Source: Mucilaginibacter gracilis (GTDB taxonomy: Bacteria > Bacteroidota > Bacteroidia > Sphingobacteriales > Sphingobacteriaceae). From it: a DNA stretch of 64,000 nucleotides. The position numbers and the translations under genes were made by a program. A model generated the notes under the pieces. The model saw only the letters and a program-made list of their open reading frames with translations, ran no database searches and was not told where the DNA came from. How positions within the stretch are numbered: the stretch's first letter is position 1; every line of letters starts with the position of its first letter. The stretch spans positions 620,001 through 684,000 of the forward strand of contig NZ_RBKU01000001.1 of NCBI RefSeq assembly GCF_003633615.1, written 5' to 3'. This document shows, one piece after another, positions 1 to 7,860 of this stretch.

Positions 1-1754
1 GAATTAAAGGTAATATTGCTGGTACTGGAGCTTGCTCCTGTTGCTGTTGCCGCATCAGATAACACAACCAATGTGGGCTGGGTAAGGGGAAAACCTACAC
101 CGGAAGCGCTGGCCGTATAAGTATTGGCCTTCTGTGCTTCATAACCCACTGCCGCCGTTACGTAAAAGTCTTTAATTCCCGGAATATCATAACGATAATC
201 CAACTGGTTCCGGGTTAACAGCGTGTAGTTCCGGGTATTCGTTTCGGTGGCCTGTCCGTTTGAGCTTGACCCATCACCCAGTACGGGATTTAGAAATGTA
301 GAGGCCTGAGTAGCTTCGTAATCTGCGCTTACGTAGCTGCTGAATTTTAATTGATCCCAGATATTCCAGTTTAAGGTGGTATTAAAAAGTATCCTGGTCT
401 CTGAGGTGCCGTGATTATCATGTGCGGCTATCCATAGTGGGTTGTAATGTGCGGGGAAACCGATGTTGCTGCTGCTGCTGGATGCAATGCTGCCATCCGG
501 ATTGTAAGCCAATTGGAAAGGACGCAATATCTCTGAGGCGAATACCGGATTTGCCCATGAACCCACATCGCCCACAGGCGTATTCTGGTAATTGTTGGAA
601 ATGTTTATGCCGGTTGTAAAACCAATGCGCTTGCTGATCTTTTGGTCAATGTTAAACAAACTGGTGATGCGTTTCAGGTCAGAATTTAAGGTTGTAGCTT
701 GCTGGGTGAAATATCCCGCCGATGCGAAGATCTTGGTATTTTCGTTGCCTCCTCTGACGGAAACATTATATTGCTGCTGACTTCCATCTTTGTGGGTGAT
801 CTTCTGCCAGTCATTACTTTGCCCGCTGTTCAACCCATAATTGGTTGCCAAGGCAGCCACCTGCGCAGGGGTATTACCTGCATTGGTTACGCCCTCGATG
901 AACAAGGTGGCAAATTGGTCCGCATTCAAAGGCTGGCCAGCTGCGGGTAAAGGGATGTTGATGGTACGTCCGGCTTCTGTGCTAAAGTCAACTTGTGTTT
1001 TTCCGGCTTTCCCTTTTTTGGTATTGATCACGATCACACCATTTGATCCGCGGGACCCATAAATGGCAGTGGCAGACGCATCTTTCAACACCGTTACACT
1101 TTCGATATCATCCTGGTTGATGCCATTCAAAACACTATTGGGATTACTGAGGATCATCCCGTCAATCACATAGAGCGGATTCGAATTTAGGGCTGTTGAT
1201 CCTACACCGCGTAGTTGAACCGATGGAGTAGCCCCGGGCTGAGCATTAGTTAAGGTTATATTCAAACCCGCCACTTCGCCCTGCAATGCAGCAAGAGGCG
1301 AAGAAAAAGGCTTATTTTCATTTTCTGCTCCGTTTATTGTAGTAGCCGAACCTGTGTAAGATTTCTTGGTTTGGGTGGTGTAGCCGTCTGTGATCACCAC
1401 TTCGTTCAGCTGGTTAAGCTTTTGTTTCAGTAAAATTTTAATAGGGCTGCCGCTTGCCTGAATTTCCTGCCGCTCATATCCTATAAAAGTAATAATGAGC
1501 GTATAGGGAAATTTCTGACCGGTGACAAAATTAAAGCGGCCTTCCGCATTTGTAGATACGGAATGCGTGGTGCCGGAGATGCTAATCACTGCGCCAGGTA
1601 ATGGCTCTTTCGTGTTTACATCCAGCACCTGGCCCTCCAACTTGGAGTTGATGGTAGCCGGAAGTTCTGTTTGGGCTGTTACCATGAGCGGCGAGACACA
1701 CAGGAGCAATAAAAGTAAAAGGTACAGATTTTTTTTACGGATAAATATTTCCAT
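1..1754 (-). CDS. SusC/RagA-type TonB-dependent outer-membrane receptor, C-terminus beyond window
   Basis: About 584 codons are open from an ATG at 1754 down to the window edge, so only the N-terminal half to two-thirds is visible. It begins with a hydrophobic signal peptide ending near VTAQ (residue ~28). A CarboxypepD_reg-like beta-sandwich follows (LEGQVLDVNTKEPLPGA), then the TonB plug with the SusC-type signatures YVIDG and ATAIYGSRGSNGV, then barrel strands. Such receptors import ligands across the outer membrane with TonB energy and usually pair with a SusD lipoprotein, which would lie downstream outside the window. The 320-bp leader upstream contains a Cys-rich mini-ORF, and the gene lies next to an Rrf2 regulator and organosulfur genes. 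I infer a sulfur-containing ligand rather than a glycan, without direct evidence for the substrate. Confidence 0.93.
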   Translation of the reverse strand, partial: MEIFIRKKNLYLLLLLLLCVSPLMVTAQTELPATINSKLEGQVLDVNTKEPLPGAVISISGTTHSVSTNAEGRFNFVTGQKFPYTLIITFIGYERQEIQASGSPIKILLKQKLNQLNEVVITDGYTTQTKKSYTGSATTINGAENENKPFSSPLAALQGEVAGLNITLTNAQPGATPSVQLRGVGSTALNSNPLYVIDGMILSNPNSVLNGINQDDIESVTVLKDASATAIYGSRGSNGVIVINTKKGKAGKTQVDFSTEAGRTINIPLPAAGQPLNADQFATLFIEGVTNAGNTPAQVAALATNYGLNSGQSNDWQKITHKDGSQQQYNVSVRGGNENTKIFASAGYFTQQATTLNSDLKRITSLFNIDQKISKRIGFTTGINISNNYQNTPVGDVGSWANPVFASEILRPFQLAYNPDGSIASSSSSNIGFPAHYNPLWIAAHDNHGTSETRILFNTTLNWNIWDQLKFSSYVSADYEATQASTFLNPVLGDGSSSNGQATETNTRNYTLLTRNQLDYRYDIPGIKDFYVTAAVGYEAQKANTYTASASGVGFPLTQPTLVVLSDAATATGASSSTSNITFN

Positions 1755-1852
1755 ATTTAACGAGGTTTTAAATAATGTTAATTCATTGTTTGAGACTGGA
1801 ATGGAGATCAGGGAGTGATTTGCCGTTACTAAACTGATCTTTCATTTGCGTG

Positions 1853-1875
1853 ACCGGCGAGGCTTCCTTGCCGGT
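1853..1875. terminator. GC-rich hairpin in the SusC leader; terminator-like only on the + strand
   Basis: ACCGGC and GCCGGT arms enclose an 11-nt loop. On the + strand the hairpin is followed by a T-rich run (TTTCTTTGTTTTTG), so it could terminate + strand transcripts, although no + strand gene precedes it. In the minus-strand susC leader it is followed by CACGCAAATG with no U-run, so there it is at most a structural element 100 nt before the start codon. Confidence 0.45.
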
Positions 1876-1945
1876 TTCTTTGTTTTTGTTCTTATTATGT
1901 TGGTATCATCTGTTTTAAATTGAATAGTGCATAACTGATTGATGA

Positions 1946-1960
1946 GGCATTTTGAATGCC
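1946..1960 (-). promoter_or_regulatory. small hairpin just downstream of the Cys leader ORF
   Basis: GGCAT and ATGCC arms with a 5-nt loop lie about 34 nt after the leader stop codon, on the susC transcript. The stem is short and no U-run follows. It is a candidate partner in a ribosome-position-dependent switch, but this is inference only. Confidence 0.3.
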
Positions 1961-1993
1961 CTTAAATCTTGTATCCGAAAAGATTGGAAGGAA

Positions 1994-2077
1994 TTAGTTA
2001 CAACAACATGGCATGATGCAAGCTTTGGGCGCGATTAGCATCATTTTAGATTTTAGCAAAACATTGGTTGTTTTCAT
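1994..2077 (-). CDS. 27-residue leader peptide ending in Cys-Cys-Cys-Asn (putative cysteine-sensing leader)
   Basis: This short ORF starts MKTTNVLLKSK and ends PKACIMPCCCN, with four Cys codons, three of them consecutive (TGT TGT TGT), followed by TAA. A TATGTTTG element with a TTG box 19 bp upstream ends 11 nt before its ATG, so the transcript would begin almost at this ORF. It would be the first thing translated, 240 nt ahead of the SusC-like receptor. Consecutive codons for a limiting amino acid are the hallmark of attenuation leader peptides, where ribosome stalling reports low charged tRNA. Here that would link receptor expression to cysteine supply. I know of analogous poly-Cys upstream ORFs in other phyla. 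No U-tailed terminator is evident on this strand, so the mechanism (Rho, translational coupling or other) is open. A bioactive secreted peptide is less likely because no maturation gene is nearby. Confidence 0.75.
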   Translation of the reverse strand: MKTTNVLLKSKMMLIAPKACIMPCCCN

Positions 2078-2087
2078 AATTCGGTGG

Positions 2088-2117
2088 CAAACATAGTATT
2101 AATTTATTACCCTACAA
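2088..2117 (-). promoter_or_regulatory. Bacteroidota-type promoter for the Cys leader and SusC-like receptor
   Basis: On the minus strand a TTG (2115-2117) lies 19 bp upstream of TATGTTTG (2088-2095), matching the TTTG/TTG-N19-21-TAnnTTTG pattern of the phylum's primary sigma factor. The predicted start is near 2080, leaving almost no 5' UTR before the leader ATG at 2077. Confidence 0.65.
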
Positions 2118-2138
2118 AATCTATAGACTTTATATTGT
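2118..2138. promoter_or_regulatory. candidate sulfur-regulon operator, copy 1
   Basis: The stretch CTATAGACTTTATA (2121-2134) shares the 12-mer ATAGACTTTATA exactly with the site at 10392-10403 and resembles the site at 11956-11973. It sits immediately upstream of the -33 box of the leader/susC promoter and about 210 bp from the rrf2 stop codon. Binding by the adjacent Rrf2 protein is an inference. Confidence 0.5.
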
Positions 2139-2344
2139 ATTGTGATACAAATGTTACATAAGTGTGGTGATTGAGTGATGAGGTCATAAATTCCCGATTT
2201 GGTCAATCAAAGGAGCTGAAAAGGTTTGCGAAACGAGAACGAAGATCTGGCAGATCTATCATGTCCCCTTAAAAAAACTGGCTCCTAAACCAACTGCGTT
2301 ATTAGAGGTTACTACAGGAAGGCTAACGATAGTAGCGAGATGAG

Positions 2345-2782
2345 CTATTCCGATTTCAGCATCAGATCTTCTCTTTCCATGACATCGGCGATACTAGTTT
2401 CCGAAAGCACTTTGACTGTGACATCACGCAACTCTATAAATTTAGACCTGATGCCACAGGTCGCTTCGTTGATGCATTCCTCACAGCGGTGGTAATAATT
2501 TAAGCTGGCGCATGGTACCATCGCGATCGGGCCGTCGGTGATCCGCATGATATCCACTAAGATGATCTGGCTGGGCTCTTTATTTAAAGCATAACCGCCG
2601 CCAGCTCCCTTTTTGCTGTAGACAAAACCGTTATTTCTTAACTCCAGTAATATCTGTTCCAGGAATTTTTTGGGAATGGTTTCCATTTCAGCGATCTGTT
2701 TGATCTGCATGGGCGGCTGGTCGCGGTTCCTGCCCAATAAAATGAGCGCTTTGATGGCGTATTTGGTTTTTTTGGATAGCAT
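2345..2782 (-). CDS. Rrf2 family transcriptional regulator
   Basis: The 145-residue protein has the Rrf2 winged helix at the N-terminus (LSKKTKYAIKALILLGRN), the recognition helix segment IPKKFLEQILLELRNNGFV, and the wing KKGAGGGYALNK. A cysteine cluster at residues ~91-109 (PCAS...RCEECINEATCG) is like that used for Fe-S or thiol sensing in relatives such as IscR and NsrR, whereas the sulfur regulator CymR lacks it. It is transcribed away from the APC permease and toward the SusC leader, inside a cluster of organosulfur genes. It is therefore the prime candidate to bind the shared motif found at 2121, 10390 and 11956. The effector cannot be read from the sequence. Confidence 0.92.
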   Translation of the reverse strand: MLSKKTKYAIKALILLGRNRDQPPMQIKQIAEMETIPKKFLEQILLELRNNGFVYSKKGAGGGYALNKEPSQIILVDIMRITDGPIAMVPCASLNYYHRCEECINEATCGIRSKFIELRDVTVKVLSETSIADVMEREDLMLKSE

Positions 2783-2941
2783 CGGATCAAAAGCAAAGTA
2801 ACGAATTCTTTCGGTACTGCTAAAATGACATTCATCACCTCCAATAAAACTTTATAAGATCATTTATACAAAACGCTACGCAAACGGCGAAATATTCAAG
2901 AGTTAGGCCAATGGATGCCACTCAGTATAAAGGATTTGCAG

Positions 2942-2949
2942 TATTTTTG
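2942..2949 (+). promoter_or_regulatory. possible -7 element ahead of the APC permease
   Basis: TATTTTTG matches TAnnTTTG but no TTG is seen 19-21 bp upstream, and it lies about 150 bp before the permease start. The divergent 315-bp gap between rrf2 and the permease also holds ACTTTATAAGAT (2849-2860), a weak relative of the operator motif. Confidence 0.25.
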
Positions 2950-3097
2950 TCTTGCCCCACAGGGCACTCCACCGATAAAGACATCCGGATGTATTCGTCG
3001 ACTAAGAATTAAAATCAACACTTTTCATCACCACATAATCCAGGCATTTTAATTGCCCGGAATTTCTTTAGTTTAGTCAATTAGATCATATTCGATT

Positions 3098-4402
3098 TTG
3101 AATCATAAATATCTTAACAAAGTGTCCGGTCATCTGATCCGGGGAATCGGGCAGTGGGATTTTGTTGCCCTGGTCGTCAACATCACGATCGGAGCAGGCA
3201 TTTTAGGTTTGCCGTCCAAGCTATTTGCGCTCATGGGAATCTACAGCTTGGCAGCCATTATCTGTTGTGCCGTATTGGTGCTGCTCTTGATCCTTTGTTT
3301 CGCAGAGGTAGGCAGCCGCTTTAGCGGAACAGGCGGCCCTTATCTTTACACCTTAAGTACCTTGGGTCCCCTAACTGGTTTTATAGCAGGGTGGCTGTTA
3401 TGGCTCTCGCGTCTTTTTAGCTTTGCTTCTGTTTGCAACCTGTTTGTCGATTACTCGGCTAACATTTGGCCACCCGTGGCAAATCCCATTTGGCGGATAC
3501 CGTTAATTTCCCTCATTACCTTAACATTGGCTGGCCTTAATTATCGCGGTATACGCCCGGCAACCCTGGTCAATAACAGTATTACCGTCATCAAACTACT
3601 CCTGTTGACAGGGTTTGTCATTGTCGGTCTGTGTTATGTTCATCCCGCAAATTTCCAGGTCGTCAAACCGTTTAATCCGTCTGTGTTGCTATCTTCGGTT
3701 TTATTACTCGTTTTTGCGTTTTCCGGCTTTGACGTAGCATCTGTACCCGCGGGTGAGGTAATCGCGCCGCAAAGAACAGTACCCCGAAGCTTGCTGATAG
3801 CCATAGCTATGGTATCGCTTTTATACGTCGGCATTCAGTATGTTTGTATCGGTACCTTACCGGGCTTGTCACAGTCAAGCAAGCCCATTGCCGATTCCGC
3901 CAGGCTGTTTATAGGGCCCACCGGAAGCCTGGTGATTACCATTGGCGCTTTGATCACCATGCTGGGTACCTTAAATGTACTAATGCTGACGAGTTCCCGG
4001 CTGCTGTTTGCCATGGCCGAGCAAAAACAACTGCCAGGGCGATTAAGCTTTATCAATCAAAGGTTCCATACGCCATCTGTTGCCATCGTGGTCACGGTAA
4101 TCGTCATCTTAGTGCTAACGATCAGCGGAAATTTCATCAATAACTTAACTATCAGCGCCATTATCCGCTTGTTTACGTTCGTTACCACTTGCCTGGCCTT
4201 ACCACTAATTAGGCTAAAAGAAAAAGACAGAGCTCCTTTCAGCGTGCGTGGGGGCGTTTTTATCGCTGCAATAGCTATTTTGGTTTGTTTGCTTTTGGCT
4301 GTTAATATCGGTAGAGAAGAAGCGATCAATGCATTTATTTTAACTTTGGTGGGCATTGTTCTGTATTTTCTTTGTAAATATACCGGCGTAAATAAAGCGT
4401 AA
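3098..4402 (+). CDS. APC superfamily amino-acid permease
   Basis: The 434-residue protein has about twelve hydrophobic segments. The first carries the family's glycine-rich substrate-binding break (VNITIGAGILGLPS), and a second conserved region reads FSGFDVASVPAGEVIAPQRTVPRS. APC permeases are secondary transporters for amino acids and related amines across the inner membrane. I use the TTG at 3098 as start because a stop lies just upstream and the first ATG (residue ~46) would delete transmembrane helix 1. Nine bases separate it from the SsuD-like monooxygenase, so the two probably form one transcript. In this context a sulfur amino acid or a sulfonated amine such as taurine is a plausible cargo, which is inference. 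Confidence 0.88.
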   Translation: MNHKYLNKVSGHLIRGIGQWDFVALVVNITIGAGILGLPSKLFALMGIYSLAAIICCAVLVLLLILCFAEVGSRFSGTGGPYLYTLSTLGPLTGFIAGWLLWLSRLFSFASVCNLFVDYSANIWPPVANPIWRIPLISLITLTLAGLNYRGIRPATLVNNSITVIKLLLLTGFVIVGLCYVHPANFQVVKPFNPSVLLSSVLLLVFAFSGFDVASVPAGEVIAPQRTVPRSLLIAIAMVSLLYVGIQYVCIGTLPGLSQSSKPIADSARLFIGPTGSLVITIGALITMLGTLNVLMLTSSRLLFAMAEQKQLPGRLSFINQRFHTPSVAIVVTVIVILVLTISGNFINNLTISAIIRLFTFVTTCLALPLIRLKEKDRAPFSVRGGVFIAAIAILVCLLLAVNIGREEAINAFILTLVGIVLYFLCKYTGVNKA

Positions 4403-4411
4403 TTAAAAATA

Positions 4412-5575
4412 ATGGATCAGGAACTTAAACAGGTAACAATAAGAACACCAGAACGTATCGCTGAGATATCCTGGTTTGACGATCTGTGCGGTGGCGATAC
4501 CCAGTTTTTAAGTGTGCTGGACAATGAGCGCAGGAGTGACTTTAAACATTGTGCAGATATTACTTTGCTGGCTGAACAGTTAGGGTACAGTAATATTCTG
4601 TTACCAACTTCCTACACTGTGGGCCAGGATGTCATGACCTTCGCAGCAGGCATAGCACCGCAAACCAGCAGGATCAACCTACTCATAGCGATTCGTTGCG
4701 GCGAAATCCACCCACCAATGCTGGCCAGGGCATTAGCCTCCCTGGATCATATGTTACAAGGCAGATTGACAATCAACATTATTAATTCGGATTTGCCGGG
4801 ATACCGGGAGGATGCTGATTTCAGGTACCAGCGATGCGCAGAAACCATCGAAATATTGAAACAAGCCTGGACCAAGGACCGTATTCAGCATCAGGGGAAA
4901 CTTTATGAATTCGACCTCCCTGCTGACCCATCGAAATCTTACCAGCAAAATGGCGGTCCCTTGCTTTACTTCGGAGGCGCATCACAGGGCGCAAGAGATG
5001 TTTGTGCCAGGTATTGCGATCTGTTTTTGATGTGGCCTGAAACAGAGGCTATGCTGCATGAAAACATGCAAGATGTCAGCGCAAGGGCGGCAAGCTATGG
5101 CCGAAAGGTTGACTTCGGCCTGCGGGTGCATGTCATCGTTCGGGAGACGGAAGCGGAGGCCAGGTCATACGCCAAAAAGCTGATGTCCAAATTCGACCCG
5201 GTGAAAGGCGCAGAGATCAAAAGCCGTGCGCAGGATTCCTGGTCTTTGGGTGTGAAAAGACAAACTCAGGTGCGCGAGTTGGCAGATGAAGAAGGCTACG
5301 CTGAACCCTACCTCTGGACTGATATTGGCAAAGCCAGGTCAGGAGCGGGTGGCTGTTTAGTAGGAAATCCTGAGCAGATACTGGAAAAGCTAAACCGGTA
5401 TATGGATATGGGCATGCGTTCCTTTATCTTATCGGGTTACCCATTGCTGGATGAAGCCAAATATTTTGCGGATCTCGTACTTCCGCATTTACCGAATGTG
5501 TCCATGCCCAAGGTACAAAAACGCATTCCTGATCGTGAACCCGTTACCCCGCTTACAACCGCGCCTTTACGTTAA
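4412..5575 (+). CDS. ssuD: LLM-class FMNH2-dependent monooxygenase, SsuD-like (alkanesulfonate monooxygenase family)
   Basis: The 387-residue bacterial-luciferase-fold protein aligns along its length with E. coli SsuD, including the blocks DFGLRVHVIVRETEAEA, RSGAGGCLVG and RSFILSGYPLLDEA near the C-terminus. SsuD-type enzymes use reduced flavin and O2 to release sulfite from alkanesulfonates. No dedicated flavin reductase or ssuABC transporter is adjacent; the preceding APC permease may supply substrate. A second, more distant LLM enzyme lies at 12965. The exact substrate (alkanesulfonate, methanesulfonate, other) cannot be assigned, so the gene symbol is family level. Confidence 0.9.
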   Translation: MDQELKQVTIRTPERIAEISWFDDLCGGDTQFLSVLDNERRSDFKHCADITLLAEQLGYSNILLPTSYTVGQDVMTFAAGIAPQTSRINLLIAIRCGEIHPPMLARALASLDHMLQGRLTINIINSDLPGYREDADFRYQRCAETIEILKQAWTKDRIQHQGKLYEFDLPADPSKSYQQNGGPLLYFGGASQGARDVCARYCDLFLMWPETEAMLHENMQDVSARAASYGRKVDFGLRVHVIVRETEAEARSYAKKLMSKFDPVKGAEIKSRAQDSWSLGVKRQTQVRELADEEGYAEPYLWTDIGKARSGAGGCLVGNPEQILEKLNRYMDMGMRSFILSGYPLLDEAKYFADLVLPHLPNVSMPKVQKRIPDREPVTPLTTAPLR

Positions 5576-5587
5576 GCACCCTCTGAT

Positions 5588-6472
5588 TTAAAGCAGCAGT
5601 TGGCCTCCCATTACGATAACTGACGACCCGCTTATCCAGATACCGTCATCAGAAACATTTACCCGTATAGTTGAGGGATGGTCAACATAAACACCTTGCA
5701 AAATCCGGTAATCCCGGTTTCGGTCAATAAAACCAAGCTGATGAAGATAGCCGGCAAGCGGGCCTGCGGCTGTTCCTGTTGCAGGGTCTTCATCAATACC
5801 GATACCTGGATTAAAAAACCTTGTTTCAGCAAGCACATCTTCGAACAGACCGTTGGTTGTAAAAAGGTAGCAGCCTTCAAAACCGAAACTTGAGGACGCA
5901 CTCTTCAACAGGTCTTTGTTTGATCGCGCACCTTTTAAAGCCGCTAAATTTCGGACGGGCACCATCAAGTGAGCGACTTCTGTTTTGACGATGTTGATCC
6001 CCCATCCGTTTAAGTCAAATTCTTCGGCGCTTAACCCTGTTGCTGCTGCGATGACCTCTGCGGGCACCGAACCGATAACTTGCGCAGACGCCTGCTTCAT
6101 TCCCACGTAGGGAATGCCATTTTCTTCAGTTATTATGAGCGGGACTTTAATATCTTTCATGATCACCGATTGGGTATCATGCTGACCGTTAAAGATATCC
6201 CATTTCTTTATCAGTGCGAGGCAAACAGCACCTAATAAATTGTGGCCAGCGCCGATAATTTCAAACCCGGCTGGTGTAAACGATCTGACCGTAAATGGCT
6301 TTTCGTTTTCCCCATAATTGACAAAGGATGTCTCAGAATAGCCGAATTCCCTGGCGATGTCCTGGTACTGCTTCAGGCTCAGTTCACGGTCGGCCTGAAC
6401 GACGGCAAGCTGGTTACCTTGATAACGCTGATCGGTGAACACGTCCAATACATAGTAATTCAATAATTCCAT
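5588..6472 (-). CDS. PhzF family isomerase-like protein
   Basis: The 294-residue protein has the PhzF/diaminopimelate-epimerase fold signatures: an N-terminal VFTDQRYQGNQLAVV block, a probable catalytic Glu47 in GYSETSF, and the second-domain motif DEDPATGTAAGPLAGYL. Known PhzF acts in phenazine synthesis, but most family members in Bacteroidota are of unknown function and no phenazine genes are here. It is divergent from the HxlR regulator at 6586. The intervening region contains a perfect 34-bp palindrome, so regulation by HxlR is likely. It converges on the SsuD-like gene with a 12-bp gap. Confidence 0.92.
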   Translation of the reverse strand: MELLNYYVLDVFTDQRYQGNQLAVVQADRELSLKQYQDIAREFGYSETSFVNYGENEKPFTVRSFTPAGFEIIGAGHNLLGAVCLALIKKWDIFNGQHDTQSVIMKDIKVPLIITEENGIPYVGMKQASAQVIGSVPAEVIAAATGLSAEEFDLNGWGINIVKTEVAHLMVPVRNLAALKGARSNKDLLKSASSSFGFEGCYLFTTNGLFEDVLAETRFFNPGIGIDEDPATGTAAGPLAGYLHQLGFIDRNRDYRILQGVYVDHPSTIRVNVSDDGIWISGSSVIVMGGQLLL

Positions 6473-6500
6473 TTCATTATTTTTAATGTTCTGTAGTTGT

Positions 6501-6508
6501 CAAAACTA
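6501..6508 (-). promoter_or_regulatory. -7 element of the phzF promoter
   Basis: On the minus strand TAGTTTTG fits TAnnTTTG, 29 bp before the phzF start. No convincing -33 box is visible; the 34-bp palindrome lies 28 bp further upstream. Confidence 0.4.
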
Positions 6509-6535
6509 GTCACTACTGTTTAATTTTCTTCGTGG

Positions 6536-6569
6536 GTTAACCAAAGGTAACCGGTTACCTTTGGTTAAC
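6536..6569. promoter_or_regulatory. perfect 34-bp palindromic operator between phzF and hxlR
   Basis: Each half reads GTTAACCAAAGGTAACC followed directly by its reverse complement, with no spacer and no mismatch. It ends 16 bp before the hxlR start codon and lies in the divergent promoter region. HxlR proteins bind as dimers to inverted repeats, so this is the likely autoregulatory operator. The extent of perfect symmetry, including the inner GGTAACC/GGTTACC pair, is greater than most operators need and could hold two nested sites. Confidence 0.8.
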
Positions 6570-6585
6570 TATCCTATATTTGACT

Positions 6586-6939
6586 ATGAAAAATGCTGAA
6601 AAGAAAGACGCAACCTGCGAGCAGGAATTAACTGCTATCCGTGACAGCCTGGAAGTTTTAGGCGGAAAGTGGAAACTGAGGATTATGCGCCATCTCAATA
6701 ACCACATCAATGAGAACAATACATTCAAGAAAATGCAACGCGAAATTGAGGGTATTTCCGCAAAGATGCTTTCCAAAGAATTGCAGGAACTGGAGATCAA
6801 TCTTCTGGTAACGCGGACGGTGATGGACACCAGACCGGTGACCGTGTGTTATGCCATCACAGAATATGGAATGAGCGTTTTCCCCGTAACTGAAAGCCTG
6901 GTAGAATGGGGGTTAAATCACAGGGAGCAGATCAAATGA
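6586..6939 (+). CDS. HxlR family transcriptional regulator
   Basis: The protein has about 117 residues with the hallmark LGGKWKLRIMRHL before the winged helix and the segment ISAKMLSKELQELEINLLVTRTV. HxlR proteins are redox- or aldehyde-responsive repressors or activators; Cys12 near the N-terminus (DATCEQEL) corresponds to the position often used for redox sensing. I prefer the ATG at 6586 over the TTG at 6580, which would add only two residues. TATATTTG at 6575-6582 resembles a -7 element but would make the message nearly leaderless. It is divergent from phzF across the 34-bp palindrome. Confidence 0.92.
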   Translation: MKNAEKKDATCEQELTAIRDSLEVLGGKWKLRIMRHLNNHINENNTFKKMQREIEGISAKMLSKELQELEINLLVTRTVMDTRPVTVCYAITEYGMSVFPVTESLVEWGLNHREQIK

Positions 6940-6959
6940 TCTCATCATATGAACCGAGC

Positions 6960-7748
6960 TTAAAACGCATCACCATCATACGGAATATGGACGCGTTTCC
7001 CAAGCCCGGCTTTGCTCATTTCTTCCTTCAAGACCCCACGGCTTAACAAGCAATGATTTACACTTTCCAAATGTACGGCAACCACCCTCACATGCGGAAA
7101 TGCACTGCATAGGCTGACAATATCCGGTACGTCCATGGTGATCGGGTCGCCCGTAAGAAACCTTGCCGCCCCTGAATTGACAATAACCAGGCTCGGATGA
7201 TGTTCCGCTATAGCCTCTTCCACCTCAGAACACCATACCGTATCACCAGCTATGTAGATCACCTCTGCTTTATGTTGTAATACGAACCCAGATACTTGGC
7301 CCATTTGCCTGCCGATCTCCCCGGTGCCATGTTGGCCCCGAGTTCTGCTAATCGTTATTCCCTTAAACGTCGCTGTGTTATCGATTGCTTGCACCTGCGT
7401 AAACCCCTGGCTCCTGATGGTCTCATCGTCCCCTGGTTGGCAGAAAACCGGTGTATCTTTCCGGACCAAGGCCTGGGCCTCCGCATCCCAATGATCGCGA
7501 TGGGTATGCGTAACAATTACGGCATCGATCTCATCCAAGATCAGGTTAAGGTTAAAAGTGCTAACCGGAAGTTCCATAGTCGGTATCCTTGACTGGTTAT
7601 GCGCGTTAGCAACCGGGCTCATGGAACCCATCGCCGATAGCATCGGATCGATTAGCAGTTTGGTTCCGCCGATCCTGATCAACAAGGTCGCATGTCTTAA
7701 CAGCCTGTACTCATTTTCCTGCTGGTAAGAAATCGTATTTAAGGTCAT
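6960..7748 (-). CDS. metallo-beta-lactamase-fold hydrolase (UlaG-like)
   Basis: The protein has about 262 residues with HTHRDHWD as the HxHxDH metal motif, a later GDTVW metal-ligand segment and a C-terminal VAVHLESVNH. It belongs to the broad group containing L-ascorbate-6-phosphate lactonase UlaG. I place the start at the ATG at 7748, because the upstream in-frame extension is basic and not family-like. It follows the TlpA-like gene by 112 bp on the same strand, so it may be the last gene of the riboswitch-controlled transcript. It ends 20 bp from the convergent hxlR. Substrate unknown. Confidence 0.85.
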   Translation of the reverse strand: MTLNTISYQQENEYRLLRHATLLIRIGGTKLLIDPMLSAMGSMSPVANAHNQSRIPTMELPVSTFNLNLILDEIDAVIVTHTHRDHWDAEAQALVRKDTPVFCQPGDDETIRSQGFTQVQAIDNTATFKGITISRTRGQHGTGEIGRQMGQVSGFVLQHKAEVIYIAGDTVWCSEVEEAIAEHHPSLVIVNSGAARFLTGDPITMDVPDIVSLCSAFPHVRVVAVHLESVNHCLLSRGVLKEEMSKAGLGKRVHIPYDGDAF

Positions 7749-7860
7749 AAAAATAAAAACGGAAGAGGCAGAATTCCGGGCGTTAAAGCCTGCTAAGAAC
7801 CGCCGCTTGATTAACAAATACCGATAGCGCGAATATCCAGCACACTATGGGAACAGTTTG

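Noticed and set aside
422..1062. Plus-strand reading frames of 60-90 codons over the first kilobase
   Set aside because: They are antisense to the continuous SusC-like frame and have no family features.
1853..1875. Attenuator terminator for the Cys leader
   Set aside because: On the susC-coding strand no U-run follows the hairpin; it is terminator-like only in the opposite direction.
1994..2077. Cys-rich peptide as a RiPP precursor
   Set aside because: No radical SAM, lanthionine or protease maturation gene is nearby, and the promoter and position fit a leader ORF better.
2841..2860. ACTTTATAAGAT as a fourth operator copy
   Set aside because: It aligns to the motif only with an inserted base and lacks the left arm, so it is too weak to count.
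6575..6582. TATATTTG as the hxlR -7 element
   Set aside because: It would place the transcription start at or after the ATG, and no -33 box is at the correct distance; left as a remark only.
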